Origin: Treponema sp.
GTDB taxonomy: Bacteria; Spirochaetota; Spirochaetia; Treponematales; Breznakiellaceae
DNA: 64,000 nucleotides
NCBI GenBank assembly: GCA_009782955.1
Contig: WRIB01000003.1
Location: 1-64,000, forward strand
Reading direction: 5' to 3'
Part shown: positions 49,486 through 58,416 of the stretch, piece by piece
How the letters are laid out: every line of letters starts with the position of its first letter
How positions within the stretch are numbered: the first letter of the stretch is position 1
Position numbers and translations under genes: made by a program
The notes under the pieces: generated by a model
The model's database searches: none
Told to the model about the DNA's origin: nothing
Seen by the model: only the letters and a program-made list of their open reading frames with translations

Positions 49486-49800
49486 ATGAAAAAGATGTTG
49501 ATTTTATTGACCATACTGCTGGTTTTGGGGGCAATGGTTTTTGCCCAGGAAGCGGAAAGTGACGAAGGAGAAGCTTCAGTCGCCCAGAATGTTTCAGTAT
49601 GGAAGTATTTTGCAGCAGCTCTGGCAGTGGGGATTTCCTGCGTTGCGGGAGGTATTGCGGTAGGCCAGATAGGATCCGCAGCTATGGGAGCAATGAGCGA
49701 GAATCCGGAACTTTCCGGAAAGGCTTTGCCTTATGCTGGCCTTGCGGAAGGGATATGTCTTTGGGGCTTCCTTGTCGCTCTGCTTATACTGATTTTCTAG
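49486..49800 (+). CDS. V-type ATPase proteolipid subunit K (c-ring), with N-terminal signal-like segment
   Basis: A 104-residue proteolipid. After an N-terminal signal-like segment (residues 1-21, ending GAMVFAQ) and an acidic linker (EAESDEGEASVAQ), there are two membrane helices (about 42-66, YFAAALAVGISCVAGGIAVG; about 79-103). The ion-binding Glu sits in YAGLAEGICLWGF of the second helix. It therefore has the two-helix form, not the doubled four-helix V-type. The ring translocates H+ or Na+. AAGGAG precedes the ATG. The acidic extension with a possible signal peptidase site is unusual for this subunit. Confidence 0.92.
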   Translation: MKKMLILLTILLVLGAMVFAQEAESDEGEASVAQNVSVWKYFAAALAVGISCVAGGIAVGQIGSAAMGAMSENPELSGKALPYAGLAEGICLWGFLVALLILIF

Positions 49801-49801
49801 T

Positions 49802-50143
49802 GTGGACTATTTTTTTATTGGGGAAGCAGAACTGGTAACAGCTTTCCGTTTTGTAGGAATAGAAGGCCAGGCAGTATCCGGAAAAGAAGACGCACTTGCG
49901 GTATTTGATAAATGTACTCGCGGATGGGACGAAACTGCAGGAACATTCCTTCCCGGTGCAATAAGCTGCCGTGTCTTGATTCTTACGGAAGAAACCGCTT
50001 TATGGCTGGGGAACACTTTGACAGACTGGCAGATAAAAGGCGACTATCCTCTTGTGGTGGAAATTCCCGGGACTCTGGGACATCTTCCGGGGCACAAAAC
50101 CCTGGTTGATTCAATCAGAGAAGCAATAGGGGTACATGTTTAA
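49802..50143 (+). CDS. V-type ATPase subunit F
   Basis: A 113-residue protein matching the Rossmann-like subunit F of the V/A-ATPase shaft (FFIGEAELVTAFRFVGIEGQAV, ISCRVLILTEETA, YPLVVEIPGTLG). GTG start at 49802, one base after the K stop, so it relies on coupled translation. Subunit F joins the D subunit in the rotating shaft; the D gene is not in this window. Confidence 0.88.
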   Translation: MDYFFIGEAELVTAFRFVGIEGQAVSGKEDALAVFDKCTRGWDETAGTFLPGAISCRVLILTEETALWLGNTLTDWQIKGDYPLVVEIPGTLGHLPGHKTLVDSIREAIGVHV

Positions 50144-50146
50144 AAT

Positions 50147-50878
50147 ATGGAAGAACTTCATACCACCGAAGTGTTAGACAGGGAAATCCTGGAAGATGCA
50201 CGGAAAAAAGCATTTAAAATACTCAAGACTGCCGATGATTCAATTGGTTCATCAAAGGCAAGCTGGGATAAAAAATTCAAACGTTCAGAAGGAAAAGTTC
50301 GTGCTGACTATGCAAAAAAAGAAGATCAGTTGCAATTGGAAATTATGGCCAGGCTTCCCATGGACAAGAGCAGAATCCGTTTAGAAACCATCGATCGTTT
50401 TTTACATAAGGCAATGGAAGAATTTCTTGCATCGTTGGATCGTGCTTCTTTGCTGTACATTATGAAAAGAGAACTGGATAAAAGAAAAGAGGAAATATCT
50501 TTAATTTTTTCTGACTCTCCAGATCACTTAAAGCAGTCAGTCGCTGTTTCTCTCCGTTATCGTGCTGTTTCCAAAGAAGAATGCAGCGACCTTGTTGGTT
50601 CTTTTGGCGGGATATCTTTTAGTTATAATGAAGATCCTCTTTACATGATACCCGGTTCTTTTCCGGCGATGGTGATAGATTTTGCCCAGCTAAGAATTAC
50701 CGTTTCTGTAGACAATGCTGCGGAAGCGCTGCTGTTGGACAAGCGGGCTGAACTTGCCGCAGCGCTATTGGGTAACATTAAAGATTTATTTTTACCGGTA
50801 TCAACCGTTCATGTACACACAGTCTCCGGAAATGACGCTGTTACCGGTAGTTTTAACGGCGGAGGCGGAGATGGCTGA
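50147..50878 (+). CDS. V-type ATPase subunit E (peripheral stalk)
   Basis: A 243-residue protein with a long charged helical N-terminal half (residues 1-110; [21 protein letters not shown] and [21 protein letters not shown]) and a mixed alpha/beta C-terminal head ([30 protein letters not shown]). This is the layout of subunit E, the stator stalk partner that holds the catalytic head. The C-terminus has an odd Gly-rich end (SFNGGGGDG), whose codons contain the GGAGGCGGAG ribosome site of subunit A; the genes overlap by eight bases. Confidence 0.85.
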   Translation: MEELHTTEVLDREILEDARKKAFKILKTADDSIGSSKASWDKKFKRSEGKVRADYAKKEDQLQLEIMARLPMDKSRIRLETIDRFLHKAMEEFLASLDRASLLYIMKRELDKRKEEISLIFSDSPDHLKQSVAVSLRYRAVSKEECSDLVGSFGGISFSYNEDPLYMIPGSFPAMVIDFAQLRITVSVDNAAEALLLDKRAELAAALLGNIKDLFLPVSTVHVHTVSGNDAVTGSFNGGGGDG

Positions 50879-52721
50879 ACCGGGAAAAGTTACGCGTATT
50901 TCCGGCCCAATTATCAAGGCTAACGGCCTGGGCAACGCCGGTCTTTTCGACCTTGTTGAAGTCGGAGAAAAACGGCTTACCGGTGAAATTGTCCGGCTGG
51001 AAAAAGATGAAGCATTAATTCAGGTATATGAAGATGATACAGGACTCAGGATAGGGGCGCCTGTAGTATCAACTGCACGTCCTCTTTCTGTGCTGCTGGG
51101 GCCTGGTCTTGTCGGAACAATTTACGACGGAATACAGCGGCCGCTTAAAGTTTTATATAAAAAAACCGGCGCTTTTATGGAGAGCGGCGTAAGGGCCGAA
51201 GCGTTGGATATGGATAAGCGCTGGCCCTTTGTTCCTGATGCGGAACTTTGTTCACAGCTTGCAGTCGGAAACGATATAGAAACGAAACAGGGAATAAACC
51301 TGGGAACAGTCAAAGAAACGGAAAGTATTACCTGCACGATTATGATTCCGCCTGATACAAAAGGCCGTATTGTTTGGCTTGCTCCTCCGGGGGAATACTG
51401 CTGTACCGATATAATAGCCCGGACAGACACAGGCACGGAAGTTTCTCTGGCCCAGTGGTGGCCGGTACGTATTCCCCGTCCATGCGCCCAGCGCCTTCCG
51501 CCCGACCAGCCTTTAATTACCGGAGAGCGGGTAATAGATTTATTCTTTCCGCTTTCCAAGGGAGGGGCTGCAGCGATTCCCGGCGGTTTTGGTACGGGTA
51601 AGACCATGACCCAGCATGCAATAGCCAAGTGGTGCGATGCCGATGTAATTGTATATATTGGCTGCGGAGAGCGCGGCAACGAGATGACCGATGTACTCAC
51701 CGAGTTCCCCCGTTTGGAAGATCCGCGAACCGGCCGCTCATTAATGGAGAGGACAATTCTTATTGCCAACACTTCCAATATGCCTGTTGCCGCAAGAGAA
51801 GTGTCGATTTATACAGGAGTAACTCTGGCGGAATTTTACCGCGACATGGGTTACCATGTGGCAATTATGGCGGATTCAACCAGCCGCTGGGCGGAAGCGC
51901 TACGGGAGTTATCCGGCCGCATGGAAGAGATGCCTGCGGAAGAAGGATTCCCCGCATATCTTCCTACAAGACTTGCCGAATTTTACGAACGGGCCGGCAG
52001 GGTCAACACGTTGAGCGGCAAAGAAGGATCGGTAACAATGATCGGAGCGGTGTCTCCGCCGGGCGGTGATTTTTCGGAACCTGTTACCCAGCATACCAAA
52101 CGTTTTATCCGTTGCTTTTGGGCTCTTGACCGGGAACTGGCAAATGCCCGGCATTATCCTGCAATCTCCTGGATAGACAGTTATTCCGAATATGCTGAAG
52201 AAGTAAAATCCTGGTGGCAAAAACTCGATCCGGCCTGGGCCACGATAAGGCAGGAAGCGCTTGAACTCCTTAAAAAGGAACAGCGCCTTCAGGAGATAGT
52301 CCGGCTTATTGGTCCTGATGCACTTCCCGACGGTGAACGTCTGGTACTGCTGGCATCGGATTTAATCAAAGACGGTTTTCTCCAGCAAAATTCTTTCGAC
52401 CCGATAGACAAGTACTGCGTCCCCTCCAAACAGATACGGTTGCTGGAACTTATTATGGAATTCTATCATCGTGCCGACACCTGCATTCACCTGGGCGCAC
52501 CCCTTTACAAAATAAGCGGCCTTACTAGAATGGATAGCAAAGAAGCCGAGGGCATTCCATTTATGGGAGAGGAAAAAAGACAGCCCCTTCGTGAACGTCT
52601 TGCACGGCTTAAAAGTGAAATAGCAAACGACGATGAACGGGGTTTTGCCAATTTTGAACAGGATATGCTTGGTGCGCTGGATATCCTGGAACGAAATTAT
52701 CGTAACCGGCAAATGCTTTAG
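50871..52721 (+). CDS. atpA: V-type ATPase catalytic subunit A
   Basis: A 616-residue catalytic subunit. The N-terminal barrel ([14 protein letters not shown]), the Walker A motif [11 protein letters not shown], the conserved ERGNEM(T) block, the Walker B region [17 protein letters not shown], and the [12 protein letters not shown] and [11 protein letters not shown] motifs are intact. It hydrolyses or makes ATP with subunit B. The ATG at 50871 follows GGAGGCGGAG. Subunits B and D would normally come next, but a reverse-strand gene begins six bases after the stop. They must be elsewhere in the genome, or this cluster is incomplete. Confidence 0.96.
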   Translation: MAEPGKVTRISGPIIKANGLGNAGLFDLVEVGEKRLTGEIVRLEKDEALIQVYEDDTGLRIGAPVVSTARPLSVLLGPGLVGTIYDGIQRPLKVLYKKTGAFMESGVRAEALDMDKRWPFVPDAELCSQLAVGNDIETKQGINLGTVKETESITCTIMIPPDTKGRIVWLAPPGEYCCTDIIARTDTGTEVSLAQWWPVRIPRPCAQRLPPDQPLITGERVIDLFFPLSKGGAAAIPGGFGTGKTMTQHAIAKWCDADVIVYIGCGERGNEMTDVLTEFPRLEDPRTGRSLMERTILIANTSNMPVAAREVSIYTGVTLAEFYRDMGYHVAIMADSTSRWAEALRELSGRMEEMPAEEGFPAYLPTRLAEFYERAGRVNTLSGKEGSVTMIGAVSPPGGDFSEPVTQHTKRFIRCFWALDRELANARHYPAISWIDSYSEYAEEVKSWWQKLDPAWATIRQEALELLKKEQRLQEIVRLIGPDALPDGERLVLLASDLIKDGFLQQNSFDPIDKYCVPSKQIRLLELIMEFYHRADTCIHLGAPLYKISGLTRMDSKEAEGIPFMGEEKRQPLRERLARLKSEIANDDERGFANFEQDMLGALDILERNYRNRQML

Positions 52722-52727
52722 TGAACA

Positions 52728-53393
52728 TTATACGGCAGGACTTTCTTCCGGCACTTCCGGAGTGTTGTCCTGCTTGTTTGCTGTAATTGTACGTGTTACG
52801 CCGCCCGAGACATACACCCGTCCGCATTCAGGGCATATTGAAGTATTGATCGTAACAGTTTGGCTGACTATTTGCCTGTCTTCCCGTTCGGCCTTAGCCT
52901 GTTCGTGGGCTACATGTTCACCTTCATGGGCTGCCACAGCTCCTGCCGCCTGACCGGGACTAAGGTGAGTCGGCGCCTGGAAGCTTACTGAAGGATCGCT
53001 TGAACTGTCCTGGTATTTACGGCTTTTACAGGTCTGACATTCATGGGTTTCAAATACTTCGCTGACACCCTTGGCGTTATTGCCTTGCATTATTACCTGC
53101 GGTGTACCGGGTAAAGCGCCTTTTTGTCCGGGATTTTCCGGCGGGGCCAGACCTTTGTTTGCAATATTCCGATTGTACGTGTTCCATGCTTCCGGGGAAA
53201 TGTCTACGACCACGGCGGGAAAATACAAACTGCTCTGCTGAGGCACTTGTTTACCGGCCGGTGTCCCGGTTATTTCCGGTAACCTGCCTACACCGGGCAT
53301 TCCTGTAACAGCCGGGTTCACAGTTTGTTTGGGAATCCCAATCGGCTGCGAGGCATGAGGATAGTATGTTGTAAAAGCAGGATCGATTAACAT
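52728..53393 (-). CDS. Putative zinc metalloprotease-like protein (SprA-related family)
   Basis: A 221-residue protein with HExxH (AAHEGEHVAHE, His156, Glu157, His160) and two zinc-binding Cys pairs (HECQTCKSRKYQD, Cys119 and Cys122; ICPECGRVY, Cys187 and Cys190). The core HECQTC...SVSFQAPTHLSPGQAAGAVAAHE is the signature of a family annotated as SprA-related or putative metalloprotease; biochemical proof is lacking. The N-terminal 90 residues are Pro/Gly-rich with no signal peptide. It sits on the opposite strand right after V-ATPase subunit A, where subunit B is expected. No neighbour explains its task. Confidence 0.75.
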   Translation of the reverse strand: MLIDPAFTTYYPHASQPIGIPKQTVNPAVTGMPGVGRLPEITGTPAGKQVPQQSSLYFPAVVVDISPEAWNTYNRNIANKGLAPPENPGQKGALPGTPQVIMQGNNAKGVSEVFETHECQTCKSRKYQDSSSDPSVSFQAPTHLSPGQAAGAVAAHEGEHVAHEQAKAEREDRQIVSQTVTINTSICPECGRVYVSGGVTRTITANKQDNTPEVPEESPAV

Positions 53394-53581
53394 CCTTCAA
53401 TTAATATACACCATTCCCCGGAAAAAGCAAGTAAAAACCATGAATGGTTTATCCGGGCGGTGTTTGAACAGCTGTAATGACAACTTAAAGACGATTCCTT
53501 AGCTTGACAGCGTAAAAATAAATGGTGTAGTCTATAATACCACCTTACTTGAATTTGAAAGCATTTTTTTAGGAGAAAGAA

Positions 53582-54865
53582 ATGAAGATGAAGCATTTTA
53601 TGTTTGTTTTGGCAGCGGCGTTTCTGATCACCCTTGCGTTTATTGGGTGTTCACAAAAGTCGGGCGCTTCTGCCGATGGTGCTGTTACAGAGATTACCCT
53701 TATCAGCAATAAAATTGAAATTGACGAAGCTTTAAAAGGTTTTGCAGCCGTATACGAGAAGCAAACCGGCATAAAGGTCAATATAAGGAGTTTCGGCGGC
53801 GAAACCCCTTATGCGCCGAACATTGCTGCGATGTTCAACTCCGGCACGGAACCCGAAATATTCGTCTTCGAAGGAAGGGCCGGGTACGAGGATGCCAGGA
53901 ATTCGGGCAGGCTTACCGACCTTTCGGGTGAGCCGTGGGTTAACGACACTGATGTTGCCTATATCGATCCGGTTGACGGTAAAGTCATCGGCTTCCCGGT
54001 AGCAATTGAAGGCTGGGGACTCGGTTACAACAAGGAACTCCTTGCCAAAGCAGGAGTGGATCCCAGAACACTGGTGAACATCGACGGTATCAGAGCCGCC
54101 TTTGAAAAGATTGATTCCATGAAGGGAACTCTGGGCATTGACGCGGTTGTCTCAATGGTATCCGGTCCCGGCATGACCTGGGTTACCGGTTTGCACGGGG
54201 TAAATTCCTACCTTACCTTGGGTCTTCCGTATACCAATTCCACAAAATATATTGATATGCTGAATAACGGACAGGTAGACAGCGAGCGTCTTACAAGATT
54301 CGCCGAATACATGAATTTACTGTTCCGTTATTCCAACAGGAACACCCTGCTTACGGGCGGTTATGACCAGCAGCTTGGCGATTATGCCATTGGCAAGACG
54401 GTATTTATCCATCAGGGCAACTGGACGGATCCGACTTTTGCGGATTTGGGTATTACCTTTGAAATGGGTTATGTCCCGCATGCGTTCCTTCCCGAAACTA
54501 CGGACGGTATTTTTGTCGGCGCCCCTTCGTACTACATAATAAACGCAAAATCCAAAGGAATAGAGGAAGCCAGAAAGTTCCTTATTGCCATGTCTTCTAC
54601 ACCGGAAGGTCATGACTACATGGTGAATAAAGCCGGGATGGTTCCCGCATTTAAATCCTGCAGGCTGCAGCCCGCAGGACAGTTTTCAAAAGCCGTTCAG
54701 GAATGGTCTGCCCAGGGTAAGATATACTCCTGGCAGCAAAATGACATGCCCGATGGTTTTGGCATGAATATCCTGGGACCGATATTTGGCCAAATGGCTG
54801 CCGGACAGATTGACGTAAGAGAATTTGTCAACTTGTTTACCCGGGCAGTTGCTGATATCAAGTAA
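53582..54865 (+). CDS. Sugar ABC transporter substrate-binding lipoprotein
   Basis: A 427-residue extracytoplasmic binding protein of the maltose/oligosaccharide class (family 1). The signal peptide ends in the lipobox LAFIGC, with lipid-bearing Cys23. Mature features include the IEIDEALKGFAAVYEKQTGIKVNI start, FGGETPYAPNIAAMFNSG, VIGFPVAIEGWGLGYNKELLAKAGVDP, and a C-terminal ligand-cleft region with SSTPEGHDYMVNKAGMVPAF. AGGAG lies six bases before ATG. It heads an operon with two permeases and an alpha-glucosidase, so the ligand is probably an alpha-glucoside such as maltose, isomaltose, sucrose or trehalose. No ATPase subunit is encoded here; a shared MsmK-type ATPase is likely. Confidence 0.93.
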   Translation: MKMKHFMFVLAAAFLITLAFIGCSQKSGASADGAVTEITLISNKIEIDEALKGFAAVYEKQTGIKVNIRSFGGETPYAPNIAAMFNSGTEPEIFVFEGRAGYEDARNSGRLTDLSGEPWVNDTDVAYIDPVDGKVIGFPVAIEGWGLGYNKELLAKAGVDPRTLVNIDGIRAAFEKIDSMKGTLGIDAVVSMVSGPGMTWVTGLHGVNSYLTLGLPYTNSTKYIDMLNNGQVDSERLTRFAEYMNLLFRYSNRNTLLTGGYDQQLGDYAIGKTVFIHQGNWTDPTFADLGITFEMGYVPHAFLPETTDGIFVGAPSYYIINAKSKGIEEARKFLIAMSSTPEGHDYMVNKAGMVPAFKSCRLQPAGQFSKAVQEWSAQGKIYSWQQNDMPDGFGMNILGPIFGQMAAGQIDVREFVNLFTRAVADIK

Positions 54866-54883
54866 AAAACTTTTTCTTAACAT

Positions 54884-54919
54884 AAAACAGCATGCACCTT
54901 TTGCGGCGCATGCTGTTTT
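54884..54919 (+). promoter_or_regulatory. Hairpin between binding-protein and permease genes
   Basis: AAAACAGCATGC (54884-54895) pairs with GCATGCTGTTTT (54908-54919), a perfect 12-bp stem with a 12-base loop. It lies between the binding protein stop and the ribosome site of the first permease. It could stabilise the upstream mRNA or partly end transcription, giving more binding protein than permease. Confidence 0.7.
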
Positions 54920-54930
54920 CGGAGGCTGGT

Positions 54931-55854
54931 ATGGGCAAAGCAAAGTACAAGACCAGTGGACCGCGAAACACGCCCTTGTTTTTTATCTTTCTATTTCCGG
55001 CAATCTTCGCGTTTGTCATGGTAATTGTAATTCCTTTTTTTATGGGAATATACTACTCTTTTACAAACTGGAATGCGATAACAGGTACACAGGTAGACTG
55101 GGTGGGGATGCGGAATTTCGCCGCTGTAACGAAAGATATTACATTCCTTCACTCGTTTTTTATTACCACTGTATACGCTGTTTTAAATATAGTTGTTTTA
55201 AATATCTGCGCGTTTTCCCTTGCTCTTTTGGTAACAAGTAAACTTAAGTTAACCGGAATTTACCGTTCGGGGTTTTTCCTCCCGAACCTTATCGGCGGAC
55301 TTATTCTGGGTTATATTTGGCAATTCATATTCAACAATGCCATACCTTCGTTTGGCAGCATGATAGGTTTTACCTGGCTGAAAGAAAACCAATTCCTTGC
55401 CCATCAGTATTTGGCCCTGCTGGCAATAGTTATTGTCGGTACGTGGCAATATGCAGGGTATATAATGATGATTTACGTAGCCGCCATACAGACCATTCCT
55501 ACTTCGCTTATGGAAGCTGCGGAAATTGACGGAGCAAGTTACTGGCAACGGCTTAAGCACATAATGTTTCCCCTGGTTGCTCCGGCATTTACGGTTTCAA
55601 TGTTCCTTACACTTATAAACTCTTTCAAACAATTCGACGTAAATTTCGCTCTTACTGCCGGCGGGCCTTCGGGTATGTTTATGGGCAGGGCGCTTATGAC
55701 CAACGAATTTCTGGCGCTGAATATCTACCAGACGGCGTTTTCGTTTCGCCAGCTTGCCCAGGGACAGGCCAAAGCGATAATTTTCTTTTTGGTAATTGCG
55801 GTTATTTCGTTAATTCAGGTACGTTTTAACAAGCGAAAGGAGATTGAGATGTAA
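54931..55854 (+). CDS. Sugar ABC transporter permease (MalF-type)
   Basis: A 307-residue inner-membrane permease with six membrane segments, starting MGKAKYKTSGPRNTPLFFIFLFPAIFAFVM. The EAA loop for the ATPase contact is in LMEAAEIDGASYWQRLKHIMFPLVAP. The ATG at 54931 has GGAGG seven bases upstream; upstream in-frame codons are in the hairpin. It forms the channel with the next gene product, with which it overlaps by one base (TAATG). Confidence 0.94.
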   Translation: MGKAKYKTSGPRNTPLFFIFLFPAIFAFVMVIVIPFFMGIYYSFTNWNAITGTQVDWVGMRNFAAVTKDITFLHSFFITTVYAVLNIVVLNICAFSLALLVTSKLKLTGIYRSGFFLPNLIGGLILGYIWQFIFNNAIPSFGSMIGFTWLKENQFLAHQYLALLAIVIVGTWQYAGYIMMIYVAAIQTIPTSLMEAAEIDGASYWQRLKHIMFPLVAPAFTVSMFLTLINSFKQFDVNFALTAGGPSGMFMGRALMTNEFLALNIYQTAFSFRQLAQGQAKAIIFFLVIAVISLIQVRFNKRKEIEM

Positions 55855-56726
55855 TGAAAAAGAAAAACCACGCATCCATTCTTGAAGTTATCGCAATTAT
55901 TGTTTTCCTGATTTACATGATTCCTTTCGCCATTGTCATGATAAATTCTTCAAAACCATCGCTTAAGATAATCATGGATCCTCTGTCGCTTCCGGAGAAT
56001 CCTTTACAGCTTATTGCCAATATTAAAACGGTAATCGAGAGCCCAAATGTCCGGTATGTATCGTCCTTCATTTCGACGATTATAATAACGGTTGTATCCG
56101 TCGGCCTTCTTGTGTTGATCGCATCCATGGGAGCATGGGTTCTGGTACGTACCAAAACGGTGCTTTCCAATGTAATTTTTATGATTTTTGTAGCGGCTAT
56201 GGTAATACCGTTCCAGGTGGTAATGTTCCCGTTAATTTCCTGGTTCCATCTTATTGAGGTAAAACTCGGGCTCTTGCATACTCCATTCAGGCTGCTTCAG
56301 AATTACCCGGGAATTATTTTTGCCTACATGGGTTTTGGATCGTCTCTCTCTATATTTCTTTTTCATGGATTTATCAAATCAATTCCCCTTGAACTTGAAG
56401 AAGCAGCTACTATCGACGGATGTTCGAGGCCGGCTACTTTTTTCAGAATAGTTTTCCCGATTCTTACACCGATTACCGTTACCGTAATGATTTTGAACGG
56501 TATATGGATTTGGAACGATTACCTGCTGCCTCTTTTGCTGCTTGGTTCGGGTAACGCCGTGCAAACACTTCCCCTTGCCGTGGCGAGTTTTGTCGGATCG
56601 TTTGTAAAGAAGTGGGATCTGATTCTTACCGCAACAATGATGACCATGCTGCCAATAATTATAGTGTTTCTGATACTGCAAAAGCACATTATTAAAGGCA
56701 TGGTGGAAGGTTCTGTAAAAGGATAA
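55854..56726 (+). CDS. Sugar ABC transporter permease (MalG-type)
   Basis: A 290-residue permease with six membrane segments (first at about 12-32, VIAIIVFLIYMIPFAIVMI). The EAA loop is in PLELEEAATIDGCSRPATFFRIVFPILTPI. It is the partner of the upstream permease. Eleven bases separate its stop from the GH13 gene. The AAAGGAGA ribosome site lies within the end of the first permease gene, so the two are coupled. Confidence 0.94.
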   Translation: MKKKNHASILEVIAIIVFLIYMIPFAIVMINSSKPSLKIIMDPLSLPENPLQLIANIKTVIESPNVRYVSSFISTIIITVVSVGLLVLIASMGAWVLVRTKTVLSNVIFMIFVAAMVIPFQVVMFPLISWFHLIEVKLGLLHTPFRLLQNYPGIIFAYMGFGSSLSIFLFHGFIKSIPLELEEAATIDGCSRPATFFRIVFPILTPITVTVMILNGIWIWNDYLLPLLLLGSGNAVQTLPLAVASFVGSFVKKWDLILTATMMTMLPIIIVFLILQKHIIKGMVEGSVKG

Positions 56727-56736
56727 CCGGCAAACA

Positions 56737-58380
56737 ATGAAAACCGAATGGTGGAAAAGGGCAGTCGTATATCAAATTTATCCGCGCAGTTTTTGTGATT
56801 CCAACGGAGACGGTATTGGCGATTTGAATGGCATAATATCAAAACTCGGCTATGTAAAAGAACTGGGGGTTGATGTGATCTGGCTTTCGCCTGTCTATCA
56901 AAGCCCGATGCGCGATAACGGCTACGACATCAGCGATTACCGGGCCATTAATCCGGAATTTGGGACAATGGAAGATTTCGACCGTTTTCTGGAACAGGCG
57001 CATGGTTTTGGACTGAAAATTGTTATGGATTTGGTGGTTAACCACTCATCCGATGAACACCTGTGGTTTGCCGAAAGCCGCTCCGCACGGGAAAGCGCAA
57101 AACGCGATTATTATATCTGGCGGGACGGTAAAAATGGCGGGCCGCCAAACAACTGGAAGGCATGGTTCGGAGGCCCTGCATGGACGCAGGACAAAGCAAC
57201 TGGCCAGTATTACCTGCACTGTTTTTCCCCGTACCAACCCGATCTGAATTGGGAATATCCCGAGCTTCGTGCAGAGATTCACGACATGATGCGCTGGTGG
57301 CTGGATAAAGGAATAGACGGTTTCCGCATGGACGCCATTAGTTTTATTTCCAAACCCCAGGATTTTCCGGACGGCGAGGCGAAACAATATGTTCCCAACG
57401 GTCCGCGGATTCACGAGTACATGCGTGAAATGCGGACTGAGGTATTGTCCCGATATGACGTTATGACTGTCGGAGAAACCGGCGGAGTAACAGTTGACGA
57501 TGCAATACAATACGCAGCTTCCGACGGCAGCGAACTGGATATGATATTCCAGTTTGAACAGCAGGAACTGGATGGCGGCGAAACGTTTAAGTGGAATGAT
57601 CGTAAAATCAACCTGGCTGAACTGAAAGAAGTACTCTCCCGCTGGCAGAACAGGTTGTTTAATCGCGCATGGAACAGCCTGTATTGGTGTAACCACGACC
57701 AGCCGCGTATCGTTTCACGGCTTGGCGATGATGGCGAGTACCGCGAAAAATCGGCAAAAATGCTGGCTACATGCCTGCATTTTATGCAAGGTACGCCGTA
57801 TGTCTACCAGGGCGAGGAACTGGGCATGACAAACGTTCCCTTTGCCGATATAGACGATTACCGCGATTTGGAGAGCATCAACGCATACGAGTCGCTTGTC
57901 GTACAGGAAAAACGTATCGCCAAAGAAGATATGCTGCGGTATCTGGGCCGGAAAAGCCGGGACAACTCGCGTACACCAATGCACTGGAACGGCGGAACCA
58001 ATGCCGGATTTTCGGACGGTAAGCCGTGGATCATGCTAAACCCGAATTACGTAACAATCAACGCCGAAGAACAAATGCAGCGTGCCGGTTCGGTTTTTGC
58101 ATATTACAAAAATCTTATTCAATTACGCAAAAAGATGGACATTATTACCTTTGGCGATTATCAGTTACTGCTGCCTAATGATCAGCATTTGTTCGTTTAT
58201 ACCCGTTCATTGTTGCAGGAGGAATTACTCGTCGTCTGTAATTTTACGCCTAATGAACAAAACTTCGCACTGCCTGAACGGTTCTGCGGTGCACAGGTAC
58301 TTATATCAAATGAGGAAGATCCGGTGTACGGAGGGGTTTTAAAGGCTTTCGGCACGGCGGTATTTTATATCAAAAAGTAA
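56737..58380 (+). CDS. GH13 alpha-glucosidase (oligo-1,6-glucosidase-like)
   Basis: A 547-residue family GH13 enzyme. The conserved regions are VVYQIYPRSFCDSNGDGIGDLNGI, DLVVNHSSDEH, the nucleophile Asp in GIDGFRMDAISFI, the acid/base Glu in VGETGGVTVDD, and the Asp in NHDQPRIVSRLGD. This order, including the QP after NHD and the YQGEELGMTN block, matches the oligo-1,6-glucosidase, alpha-glucosidase, sucrose-isomerase and trehalose-6-phosphate hydrolase group. No signal peptide is present, so it acts inside the cell on imported alpha-glucosides. As the last gene of the transporter operon, it supplies glucose to metabolism. The choice between maltose-type and isomaltose-type specificity cannot be made. 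Confidence 0.92.
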   Translation: MKTEWWKRAVVYQIYPRSFCDSNGDGIGDLNGIISKLGYVKELGVDVIWLSPVYQSPMRDNGYDISDYRAINPEFGTMEDFDRFLEQAHGFGLKIVMDLVVNHSSDEHLWFAESRSARESAKRDYYIWRDGKNGGPPNNWKAWFGGPAWTQDKATGQYYLHCFSPYQPDLNWEYPELRAEIHDMMRWWLDKGIDGFRMDAISFISKPQDFPDGEAKQYVPNGPRIHEYMREMRTEVLSRYDVMTVGETGGVTVDDAIQYAASDGSELDMIFQFEQQELDGGETFKWNDRKINLAELKEVLSRWQNRLFNRAWNSLYWCNHDQPRIVSRLGDDGEYREKSAKMLATCLHFMQGTPYVYQGEELGMTNVPFADIDDYRDLESINAYESLVVQEKRIAKEDMLRYLGRKSRDNSRTPMHWNGGTNAGFSDGKPWIMLNPNYVTINAEEQMQRAGSVFAYYKNLIQLRKKMDIITFGDYQLLLPNDQHLFVYTRSLLQEELLVVCNFTPNEQNFALPERFCGAQVLISNEEDPVYGGVLKAFGTAVFYIKK

Positions 58381-58416
58381 ATACCGTATAACAAATTTGA
58401 TAGAACAATTAAGATT

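Noticed and set aside
52719-52790. Remnant of V-ATPase subunit B after the subunit A stop
   Set aside because: The short GTG-started frame at 52721 reads NIIRQDFLPALPECC and does not resemble the start of subunit B or D.
53504-53538. TTGACA at 53504 and TATAAT at 53533 upstream of the sugar-binding protein gene as a promoter
   Set aside because: The spacer is 23 bases, too long for a normal sigma70 promoter. Either hexamer may be used with another weak partner, but I could not choose one.
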